In this document: in pieces, positions 13,601 through 25,600 of the stretch
How positions within the stretch are numbered: the first letter of the stretch is position 1
Layout of the letters: the number at the start of each line of letters is the position of its first letter
Translations under genes and position numbers: made by a program
Notes under the pieces: model-generated
The model's input: the letters and a program-made list of their open reading frames with translations, nothing else
Database searches by the model: none
What the model was told of the DNA's origin: nothing
Source of the DNA: Isochrysis galbana
Taxonomy: Eukaryota > Haptophyta > Isochrysidales > Isochrysidaceae
Length of the DNA stretch: 48,531 nucleotides
Assembly (NCBI GenBank): GCA_018136815.1
Contig: JADDIW010000058.1
Location: forward strand, 1-48,531
Reading direction: 5' to 3'

Positions 13601-16600
13601 ACGTAGATCAACGAGACGTCGACGGCCAGATCGCAGCCGACGCTCAACGCAGGCAGCAAGGCCGGCATCAGATCGTTCGACCGCGCCGCGGCACCTGCAA
13701 GGCTTCCTGCGCATGGGTGGTGCTTGCACCCTCATTCTCGGTGCGCACCTCGAACCGGTCGTCGACCGTCACGTCGCATAGCACTGATGTAGACCTTGGC
13801 ATCGCCGAGTCGATTGCCAAGGGCTGTAGGAAGAAGACGCGCCGCTGAAGCGGAGCCGGCTCCTCCACGCAGCGCGCACCATCTCCAAATAGCCGGCCGC
13901 CGGGAAGACGACGTGGCCCTGTACCACGTGGTCAACCACCACATCCCGCAGCGCGCCGAACGCGGGTGAGCGGAAGAGGCGGCGTGCGCCGCCGCCGCCG
14001 CCCACGAGATGCTGCGCAAGAGGATGCGCGCTCTCGCACCACGGAAAGCGACGCCGTTGGTATGCGAGCGCGCCGACGGTATCCGGCCGGCTCGTCGGCA
14101 GCACGCCGCTGCGCAGAACCGCATGCGCGATTGTGCCACTGTAGCCGAAGGAGCTCACGCCGCCGACGACCGACCCGCGCTCGGCCGATGCGCAAAGCGG
14201 AGCCGATGACCGCTGAGTGGGTACGGCACACGCCACTCCGGCTAGCGCACTCGCAACGTGCGGATTGATGGAGCGCAACTGCCCGTTCGGTGAGGCAGCA
14301 ACCGAGCGAAGGCTGATGCACAGGCTCACCAAGCCGGAGATGCCCGCACTCGGCTCGGCATGCCCACCATTTGCCTTCACACTACACATGGACAGTGCTT
14401 CCGAGCCCGGCCGACCGCCAAGGAAAGCGGCGACGGTGCGCGCCTCGATGGGATCACCCAAGGCCGTGCCCGTGCCGTGAGCCTCCATAAGCGACACGAT
14501 TTCCGACCGCGCCGACGCGTCCGCCAACGCCGCGGCGAGCAGGGCCCGCTGCGCTTGACCGTTGGGAGCCGTGAGGCTGGCACTCTTGCCGTCTTGGCGC
14601 ACACAGCTGCCGAGCAAGTTGAGCCAACCATCCGTCGAGACGCCGTCGCTTCCGTGGAGCGTCGCCGCACAACAAGCTTCACCCCGCACGTAGCCATCCG
14701 CGCGAGAGTCGAAGGTATGGCAGTGGCCTCCTGCCGAAAGCATGCCTGCGTTGGCGAAAGAATAAGAGACGCCAGGCAACAGCATCATGCTCACGCCAAT
14801 CGACAGAGCCGCAGTGCATTCATTCAGCTGCACCGCGCGCAGCGCGTGGTGATTCGCGACCAAGGCCGCCGAGCAAGCCGTGTCAACCGCGACGCTCGGC
14901 CCGTTCATCCCAAGCACGTATGAGAGACGACCCGAGGCAACCGAGTGGGTGGCGCCCGTCGCAGCGTAGACGTTGCGTGCCATTACGGGATTGACACGCA
15001 CCATCTCGGAGAAGTCGTTCGCGGCGATACCAACGAACACGCCCGTCAGCGAGCCCAGCAACGGGCCCCGAGCCAGCGATGCTCCGTGCAACGATTTGTA
15101 CCCGTACTCGAGCAACAAACGCTGCTGGGGGTCCATCACGCTGGCTTCGATCGGCGATACACTGAAGAAGGCGTTATCGAACAGCTCGGCATCATCTAGG
15201 AAGGCGCCGTGCCGTGCGCGGTCGCCTATGACGCCGTCGGGGTATTCCGGTGTGTCAATGGGCCAGCGCTCTAGCGGCACCTCACAGACTAGATCACCGC
15301 CGCATGAAGACATGTGACCTAGCGATTGCGCGCAGGTGATGCGGCCGGGCAGCATGGCGCTCAAACCGCCCAAAAACACGCGCAGGCCCGAATCCCTCCC
15401 GGCAGCGGCTGCATTCGCGACCTCTCTCGTCTCATCGGCACTACCTGCCGACGTGCTCGCGAAGTACTGAGCGAGCTGCCGGGCGGTCGGGTATTCGAAG
15501 ATGAGCGTGCTCGGCAGCGCCTGTCCCGACGCTGCTTGTAGCTGGTTGCCTAGCTCGACCGCGCCCAACGAGTCGAGGCCCGCATCCATCAGGGGAGCGT
15601 CAGCGTCCACGCCGGAGCCTATGGTTGTCTCGAGCGTCGTCAGGATCGAGTCCAACGTGAGCGGCTTCCGGTGGCCCGCGCTACCAGCGGCCTTCTCGGT
15701 CGACGCACCCAACGGCTTGTGGGAAGCGTACGCCTCGAGCAACGCGGGTACCACCGGCGGCAATGCGAGATACGTGCGCCACGAGATGATGAGCAGACTC
15801 ATCACCGACGGACAGTGCGACATGAGCGACGCACGGAACGCCGAGATGCCCTGCGCGAGACCGATGAGTCCAAAGCCCGCCGCCACGATGCGCGAGTTGA
15901 TCGAGCTGCCGGCTGCCATACCGACGTCTGCCCAAGGGCCCCACTGCACGCTAGCCGATGCTTGGCCGCGCACGCGACGGCTCACGCCCAACGCGTCCAG
16001 ACAGCTGTTGGCCGCGGCGTAGTTCGATTGGCCGCCGCCGCCAAGCAGTGAGGCGATCGACGAGAACAGCACGCACGAGTCGAGCGGCAGCGCGCAGCTG
16101 CCGGCGTGAGCATTCCACCCACCCTGAGCCTTCGGCGCGTAGACGCGGCGGATGGAGCTTGCCGTCTGAGAGAAGAGCAACCCGTCCGAGAGCACGCCCG
16201 CGGCGTGCCACACACCGCTCAGAAGCGGGCCGTCGCCCAGCCGCACGCCATCCACAAGCCGTCGGACATCGGACACTTCCGCGGCGTCGCAACGTGCGAG
16301 GCGCACTGTACTGCCCCTCACCGAGCGCAGCCGTGTCGCCTCCTGCGCGCCCATCGTGCCGCTACGCGACGCGAGCACCACGAGAAGAGCGCCGCTCTCG
16401 CCCAACCAACGGCCCGTCAGCAAGCCGAGCCCGCCCGTGCCACCGGTTAGCACGTGCGCTCCTCGGGCGCCCACAGCGGCCGACGAGGGGAGACGCACAA
16501 CCACCTTGCCGATGTTGGCGCCGCCTTGCAAGCACCGAAAGGCAGACGCCACACCGTGCTCCATGTCGAAGCTCAGCAATGGAAGCCCGTGAAGCACGCG

Positions 16601-19600
16601 TGCCGCGGCGCGAGTAGACAGCTGCCGCAACGTGCCGCGCATCCAATCGGGCGATTGCTCGATCGCGCTGTCGAGCGCAATCACGACGTATCGCGACGTC
16701 GAGGCGGACGCATGGCGAGCAGCGCTCCACACCGCGCGCTTGCCGATCTCCAACAAGTGGCCGTCTTCGCGCAACAAAGAAATCGACGAGCTGATGAAGT
16801 CGAGAGAGAGGCTGTTGAGTACCAGCCACAACCGAGACGACCCAAGCAGCATAGCACATCCGCGCGCATAGGCGCTGCCGTCACGTGAGCTGAGCGTCTC
16901 TCCTCTCAAGCCGACCCGGTGCAAGAAGTGGTGCTTGTACGGCCGGCCGACCGTCGCACTCGCGCGAGCGCCCAGCCAGTGCACGTACTCGAGCGCCGCT
17001 AGGCCGACACCGCCCGCGCCCGCCTGTAGGAGCGAGTGCACGCCGGCGCGGCAACCTGCTGCCGCGAGAGACATGTGCACCGTCGACCACGTCGTCGGCA
17101 GGGTGCTTGCTTCCTCCACCGAGAGCGAGGCGTCGATCGCAGCCACAAGCCGAGCGTCAGTACGCGCGTGCGACGCGAGCGCAGCGAGAGCGTGGCCCAC
17201 CACAGCGTCGCCCACGCGCAGACCACTTGCCCGCTCGCCACACACGGACACCCCCGCGGCGCAGTCGCCGCCGGGCATCCCAGGATCGCCTGGGTACAGC
17301 CCCAGCACGTTGAGCACGTCGCGGAAGTTGAGCCCCACTGCGCGTACGCGCAAGCGCACCTCGCCGTCTACGGGTGACGAGGCGTCCTCGTCTTGAGCCA
17401 CAATGCGCAGGTTCGCGATGGCGCCGCGCGCGTCGAAATGAAGCCGGATCGGACCGCTGATCGATTGCGGAGCGGCCGAAAGCCGCGGGAGGCGCAGCTC
17501 GTCGCCGTCGATGGCGACCTCCGCCTCCGGCTCGCCATCGTACGGGCAGCCAAGTGCCACCATCGCCCTACGCGCCACCTCCTCGGCCGACGAGTCGGCA
17601 CACGTGTCCACGAGTATGGCACGCGCCGTCGGCGCCTCGGACCGAGCCTGACGGCCCAGGCCAACCATCCCCGCGTGCGACGGATCGTGCGCACCCGCCG
17701 CGCTGGCGCCGACGGCGCCCCTCGTCAGATACCAGACCGGCAACGTCGGCCTCGACACGTGGCACTTCATCACGTCAAACGCCGCCGCGATCGTGGGCAA
17801 CACGCCGCAGCTGTGCGACCCACAGGAAACGCCCAACGAGTACAAGACGCTGCCGGCTGATGGCGCTGTGCCGCTGCCGACGCCATTCATTCCCTGGTGA
17901 GGGCGCGCACCGACAGCGGCGGCCAACGACAACGCGTTGGCGAGCGCAGCATTCGCGGCGCTGCTGCTCGCCAAACGAGCGGTGCGGCGCCACTTGGTGA
18001 CATACAAGTGGCTCTCGCGCACGGCGACGGGCCGCGGCGCGCCAGCCTTGAGCACGCGCGACTCGAAGCCGTCGATGCGCGCCCCTGAGCCACTTCGCTC
18101 GCGAGAGCACACGAGTGCAACTCCAGTGGTGTTCTCACCTTGCCGCTGCGCCACAGACCACACGTGCCCGCGCACGCCGTGAAGCGCAGCGGAAGACACC
18201 GAGAATGGCAACCTCGTCTCGTCGGAAGTCGCCGTCGCGAGCAGTGCGGTAAGCTGCAAACCGGCATCGAGGTCCGCCGGGTGTACGAGCGTCCCTTGAC
18301 GACGCGACCGCCGGTGCAACCGACCCACGCCTACACCAACCCGCCGCGACACGCGAGCTTGGCCAAGCTGCTGGAACGCGCGACCATACTCGAGTCCGAC
18401 CGTGCGGAGTGCAACGTAGATCAACGAGACGTCGACGGCCAGATCGCAGCCGACGCTCAACGCAGGCAGCAAGGCCGGCATCAGATCGTTCGACCGCGCC
18501 GCGGCACCTGCAAGGCTTCCTGCGCAGTGGGTGGTGCTTGCACCCTCATTCTCGGTGCGCACCTCGAACCGGTCGTCGACCGTCACGTCGCATAGCACTG
18601 ATGTAGACCTTGGCATCGCCGAGTCGATTGCCAAGGGCTGTAGGAAGAAGACGCGCCGCTGAAGCGGAGCCGGCTCCTCGCACGCAGCGCGCACCATCTC
18701 CAAATAGCCGGCCGCCGGGAAGACGACGTGGCCCTGTACCACGTGGTCAACCACCACATCCCGCAGCGCGCCGAACGCGGGTGAGCGGAAGAGGCGGCGT
18801 GCGCCGCCGCCGCCGCCCACGAGATGCTGCGCAAGAGGATGCGCGCTCTCGCACCACGGAAAGCGACGCCGTTGGTATGCGAGCGCGCCGACGGTATCCG
18901 GCCGGCTCGTCGGCAGCACGCCGCTGCGCAGAACCGCATGCGCGATTGTGCCACTGTAGCCGAAGGAGCTCACGCCGCCGACGACCGACCCGCGCTCGGC
19001 CGATGCGCAAAGCGGAGCCGATGACCGCTGAGTGGGTACGGCACACGCCACTCCGGCTAGCGCACTCGCAACGTGCGGATTGATGGAGCGCAACTGCCCG
19101 TTCGGTGAGGCAGCAACCGAGCGAAGGCTGATGCACAGGCTCACCAAGCCGGAGATGCCCGCACTCGGCTCGGCATGCCCACCATTTGCCTTCACACTAC
19201 ACATGGACAGTGCTTCCGAGCCCGGCCGACCGCCAAGGAAAGCGGCGACGGTGCGCGCCTCGATGGGATCACCCAAGGCCGTGCCCGTGCCGTGAGCCTC
19301 CATAAGCGACACGATTTCCGACCGCGCCGACGCGTCCGCCAACGCCGCGGCGAGCAGGGCCCGCTGCGCTTGACCGTTGGGAGCCGTGAGGCTGGCACTC
19401 TTGCCGTCTTGGCGCACACAGCTGCCGAGCAAGTTGAGCCAACCATCCGTCGAGACGCCGTCGCTTCCGTGGAGCGTCGCCGCACAACAAGCTTCACCCC
19501 GCACGTAGCCATCCGCGCGAGAGTCGAAGGTATGGCAGTGGCCTCCTGCCGAAAGCATGCCTGCGTTGGCGAAAGAATAAGAGACGCCCGGCAACAGCAT

Positions 19601-22600
19601 CATGCTCACGCCAATCGACAGAGCCGCAGTGCATTCATTCAGCTGCACCGCGCGCAGCGCGTGGTGATTCGCGACCAAGGCCGCCGAGCAAGCCGTGTCA
19701 ACCGCGACGCTCGGCCCGTTCATCCCAAGCACGTATGAGAGACGACCCGAGGCAACCGAGTGGGTGGCGCCCGTCGCAGCGTAGACGTTGCGTGCCATTA
19801 CGGGATTGACACGCACCATCTCGGAGAAGTCGTTCGCGGCGATACCAACGAACACGCCCGTCAGCGAGCCCAGCAACGGGCCCCGAGCCAGCGATGCGCC
19901 GTGCAACGACTTGTACCCGTACTCGAGCAACAAACGCTGCTGGGGGTCCATCACGCTGGCTTCGATCGGCGATACACTGAAGAAGGCGTTATCGAACAGC
20001 TCGGCATCATCTAGGAAGGCGCCGTGCCGTGCGCGGTCGCCTATGACGCCGTCGGGGTATTCCGGTGTGTCAATGGGCCAGCGCTCTAGCGGCACCTCAC
20101 AGACTAGATCACCGCCGCATGAAGACATGTGACCTAGCGATTGCGCGCAGGTGATGCGGCCGGGCAGCATGGCGCTCAAACCGCCCAAAAACACGCGCAG
20201 GCCCGAATCCCTCCCGGCAGCGGCTGCATTCGCGACCTCTCTCGTCTCATCGGCACTACCTGCCGACGTGCTCGCGAAGTACTGAGCGAGCTGCCGGGCG
20301 GTCGGGTATTCGAAGATGAGCGCGCTCGGCAGCGCCTGTCCCGACGCTGCTTGTAGCTGGTTGCCTAGCTCGACCGCGCCCAACGAGTCGAGGCCCGCAT
20401 CCATCAGGGGAGCGTCAGCGTCCACGCCGGAGCCTATGGTTGTCTCGAGCGTCGTCAGGATCGAGTCCAACGTGAGCGGCTTCCGGTGGCCCGCGCTACC
20501 AGCGGCCTTCTCGGTCGACGCACCCAACGGCTTGTGGGAAGCGTACGCCTCGAGCAACGCGGGTACCACCGGCGGCAATGCGAGATACGTGCGCCACGAG
20601 ATGATGAGCAGACTCATCACCGACGGACAGTGCGACATGAGCGACGCACGGAACGCCGAGATGCCCTGCGCGAGACCGATGAGTCCAAAGCCCGCCGCCA
20701 CGATGCGCGAGTTGATCGAGCTGCCGGCTGCCATACCGACGTCTGCCCAAGGGCCCCACTGCACGCTAGCCGATGCTTGGCCGCGCACGCGACGGCTCAC
20801 GCCCAACGCGTCCAGACAGCTGTTGGCCGCGGCGTAGTTCGATTGGCCGCCGCCGCCAAGCAGTGAGGCGATCGACGAGAACAGCACGCACGAGTCGAGC
20901 GGCAGCGCGCAGCTGCCGGCGTGAGCATTCCACCCACCCTGAGCCTTCGGCGCGTAGACGCGGCGGATGGAGCTTGCCGTCTGAGAGAAGAGCAACCCGT
21001 CCGAGAGCACGCCCGCGGCGTGCCACACACCGCTCAGAAGCGGGCCGTCGCCCAGCCGCACGCCATCCACAAGCCGTCGGACATCGGACACTTCCGCGGC
21101 GTCGCAACGTGCGAGGCGCACTGTACTGCCCCTCACCGAGCGCAGCCGTGTCGCCTCCTGCGCGCCCATCGTGCCGCTACGCGACGCGAGCACCACGAGA
21201 AGAGCGCCGCTCTCGCCCAACCAACGGCCCGTCAGCAAGCCGAGCCCGCCCGTGCCACCGGTTAGCACGTGCGCTCCTCGGGCGCCCACAGCGGCCGACG
21301 AGGGGAGACGCACAACCACCTTGCCGATGTTGGCGCCGCCTTGCAAGCACCGAAAGGCAGACGCCACACCGTGCTCCATGTCGAAGCTCAGCAATGGAAG
21401 CCCGTGAAGCACGCGTGCCGCGGCGCGAGTAGACAGCTGCCGCAACGTGCCGCGCATCCAATCGGGCGATTGCTCGATCGCGCTGTCGAGCGCAATCACG
21501 ACGTATCGCGACGTCGAGGCGGACGCATGGCGAGCAGCGCTCCACACCGCGCGCTTGCCGATCTCCAACAAGTGGCCGTCTTCGCGCAACAAAGAAATCG
21601 ACGAGCTGATGAAGTCGAGAGAGAGGCTGTTGAGTACCAGCCACAACCGAGACGACCCAAGCAGCATAGCACATCCGCGCGCATAGGCGCTGCCGTCACG
21701 TGAGCTGAGCGTCTCTCCTCTCAAGCCGACCTGGTGCAAGAAGTGGTGCTTGTACGGCCGGCCGACCGTCGCACTCGCGCGAGCGCCCAGCCAGTGCACG
21801 TACTCGAGCGCCGCTAGGCCGACACCGCCCGCGCCCGCCTGTAGGAGCGAGTGCACGCCGGCGCGGCAACCTGCTGCCGCGAGAGACATGTGCACCGTCG
21901 ACCACGTCGTCGGGAGGGTGCTTGCTTCCTCCACCGAGAGCGAGGCGTCGATCGCAGCCACAAGCCGAGCGTCAGTGCGCGCGTGCGACGCGAGCGCGGC
22001 GAGAGCGTGGCCCACCACAGCGTCGCCCACGCGCAGACCACTTGCCCGCTCGCCACACACGGACACCCCCGCGGCGCAGTCGCCGCCGGGCATCCCAGGA
22101 TCGCCTGGGTACAGCCCCAGCACGTTGAGCACGTCGCGGAAGTTGAGCCCCACTGCGCGTACGCGCAAGCGCACCTCGCCGTCTACGGGTGACGAGGCGT
22201 CCTCGTCTTGAGCCACAATGCGCAGGTTCGCGATGGCGCCGCGCGCGTCGAAATGAAGCCGGATCGGACCGCTGATCGATTGCGGAGCGGCCGAAAGCCG
22301 CGGGAGGCGCAGCTCGTCGCCGTCGATGGCGACCTCCGCCTCCGGCTCGCCATCGTACGGGCAGCCAAGTGCCACCATCGCCGTACGCGCCACCTCCTCG
22401 GCCGACGAGTCGACACACGTGTCCACGAGTATGGCACGCGCCGTCGGCGCCTCGGACCGAGCCTGACGGCCCAGGCCAACCATCCCCGCGTGCGACGGAT
22501 CATGCGCACCCGCCGCGCTGGCGCCGACGGCGCCCCTCGTCAGATACCAGACCGGCAACGTCGGCCTCGACACGTGGCACTTCATCACGTCAAACGCCGC

Positions 22601-25600
22601 CGCGATCGTAGGCAACACGCCGCAGCTGTGCGACCCACAGGAAACGCCCAACGAGTACAAGACGCTGCCGGCTGATGGCGCTGTGCCGCTGCCGACGCCA
22701 TTCATTCCCTGGTGAGGGCGCGCACCGACAGCGGCGGCCAACGACAACGCGTTGGCGAGCGCAGCATTCGCGGCGCTGCTGCTCGCCAAACGAGCGGTGC
22801 GGCGCCACTTGGTGACATACAAGTGGCTCTCGCGCACGGCGACGGGCCGCGGCGCGCCAGCCTTGAGCACGCGCGACTCGAAGCCGTCGATGCGCGCCCC
22901 TGAGCCACTTCGCTCGCGAGAGCACACGAGTGCAACTCCAGTGGTGTTCTCACCTTGCCGCTGCGCCACAGACCACACGTGCCCGCGCACGCCGTGAAGC
23001 GCAGCGGAAGACACCGAGAATGGCAACCTCGTCTCGTCGGAAGTCGCCGTCGCGAGCAGTGCGGTGAGCTGCAAACCGGCATCGAGGTCCGCCGGGTGTA
23101 CGAGCGTCCCTTGACGACGCGACCGCCGGTGCAACCGACCAACCGTCTCATCAAACGACGTCGAGACATGTACTTTTGTAAGGCGTTGAAATTCATTTCC
23201 GTAATCTAGACCATATTTTCGAAAGCCTTGGTAAAAGGCTACGACGTTCGCCGCGAAGGAGCATGTCTTGCTCGCCGCTTCAACATGAGGCCTCTGGAGA
23301 GTGCCTGCGTTCTCAAGGAGTTGGAGCGCTCCAGAGCAATGACTAGTGCTTGAGGTTTCCTCAGCCGCACCTTCACTGCGTATCTCAAATCGCTCGAGAG
23401 GCAACAATTCGCAAAAGACACGCATCGATTGGGTAGGATTTGATAAAATGAGCGGCTGCATGAAAAATACGCGACGTTGAAGCATTGGAGTGTCGAGGCA
23501 AGCGGCCCGAACCATCTCCAAGTATCCGGCGCCGGGGAACACGACGAATCCTTGGACAATGTGATCTACAACAACGTCACGCAGAGCCCCTGCCGCAGGA
23601 GACGAGAACACTGCCGACTCGCCCGTGCCGCCAGCCGGACGGTGCTGCACGAACGGGTGTGCTGCGGCCCGGTACGGGAACTGACGCTTGCGAAATACCA
23701 ATGCACCGTCCGCCGGTGCACACGCCGGTGCCGATGCCGATGCACATCGGATCACAGCATGCACAATCGTGCCGCTGAAGCCGAACGAGCTCACGCCACC
23801 CGCCCCGCTGGCGGACGGCGGTCCATGGTGATGCCCACTCGAGTGATGTGTGGGCAACACGCACCGTACTCCACGCAAGGCCGTCTCCACGTGTGGGTTG
23901 ATCAGGCGAAGTTGCGCATTGGGCGCTGCCGTCGCGCTTGCCAAGCTCGCGCACAGCCGAAGCAGCCCCGATGCGCCGGCGGCAGGCTCAGAATGGCCGA
24001 CACTAGACTTGACGCCCGCCACTGCGAGGGGTGAGGTACGAGCGCCCACGACGGCAACCGAGGCCACTGTCCGCGCCTCAATCGGATCGCCCAGCGATGT
24101 GCCCGTGCCGTGTGCCTCGATCGCCATCAGCGCGTCGGCTCCGACGCCAGCGTCGGAGATCGCGGCCGACACCACGCCTTGCTGCGCGTGCCCGTTGGGT
24201 GCCGTGAGGCTCGCGCTCTTGCCGTCCTGCCGAACGCAACTGCCAAGCATCTCCATGGTATCCGATCGCGACGCCGTGCGGCCTCGCAAAACTGCAGCAC
24301 TGCAAGCGTCGCCGCGAACGTAGCCATTGGCTCGCGAATCGAAGGTGTGACATCGGCCGGAAGAAGAGAGCATGCCCGCATTAGCCGTCACGTGCGTTGC
24401 GTCGGGCAAGAGCATCAAGCTCACGCCTGCAAAGAGCGCGGAAGCGCACTCGCCGTTCTGCAAAGCGCGCAAAGCCGAGTGCGACGCGCACAGCGCAGCG
24501 GAGCACGCGGTGTCGATCGAAATGCACGGTCCATGCATGCCGAGCACGAACGAGATGCGCCCACTCGCGACGGCGCTCGTCGAACCTGTCGCGGCGTACA
24601 CACTACGCCCGAGTTCGGGAGTGTTCCTCACAACAGTTGCGTACTCCGCAGCCGTGATGCCCACGAAGACGCCCATCAAAGAACCAAGCAGCGCGCTCCT
24701 CTCGAAGGCCGCGTCGTGCAAAGCACCATATCCGCACTCGAGCAGCACGCGCTGCTGAGGGTCCATCGCACGCGCTTCGGACGGAGAGACGCCGAACATG
24801 GCGTTGTCGAAGAGTTCCACGTCACTGAGGAATGCGCCGTGCCGAACCCGCTGTGCAATCGTCGTGTCATCCAACTTGATCGCGTCCATCGGCCACCGCG
24901 CGAGCGGGATCTCCGTCACTAGGTCGCAGCCACAAGCGACGATGCTGCTCAGCGAGCGCATCGATCCAACCCGGCCAGGCAAAACAGCGCTCGTGCCGCT
25001 CAGGCATGCCCACGAGGGTGCTCCCGACGGCGTGAGGCCTACCGCGAAAGAGCGCGACGTAGGCCCGGCCGCCGTAGCCTCGCCATCGCCCTCCTCCTCA
25101 AAGAAGTGAGCGAGCTGCCGCGCTGTCGGGTGGTCGAATATGAGCGTCACGGGCAGTGTCGCGCCGGAGGCTTGCTGCAATTGGTTCCCTAGCTCGACTA
25201 CTCCGAGCGAATCCAACCCCGCCTCCATCAAGGGCGCGTCTGCGTCCACCTCCGATCCGATTGTCGCCTCGAGCGTCCCCAAAATGTCTTCCAAAGATAA
25301 GCGACGGATAGGAGCCGAGCCGTTGGCTGCAGGAGCAACCGGCGGTCTCAGATGTGTGTAAGCTTCTAGCAACGGAGGCACCGTGCGAAGAGTCTTCAAA
25401 AGCATTGGCCATAAGATGACGGCAAACGTCAGAACGGGCGGAGAGCACGGCGCCAAGGCTGAACGAAGGGCATACATGCCCTGCTCCAAGGTGATCAGCC
25501 CGGCGCCGGCTGCTCGCATGCGCTCCGCGTTGGCAGAACTCTCTTTGAGCATGCCCACTTCAGCCCACGGTCCCCACTGCATGCTTGTTGATGCCATGCC

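Larger units (their letters stand above)
5840..23139. repeat. Tandem repeat array B: ~3.6 copies of a 4,815-bp unit
   Basis: Direct repeats encoding the fully reducing modules. The landmark GCATGCCTGCGTTGGCG falls at 9,931, 14,740 and 19,555. The spacings are 4,809 (six bases short, matching six deletions in that interval) and 4,815 (1,605 codons). In coding order the array begins inside DH6 at 23,139 and ends just after ACP9 at about 5,840. Copies differ by scattered substitutions only. Confidence 0.95.

Noticed and set aside
9960-13870. Module 8 as a pseudogene
   Set aside because: Apart from single missing bases the sequence is the same as the open copies, with no premature stop by substitution. 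A very recent break cannot be fully excluded.
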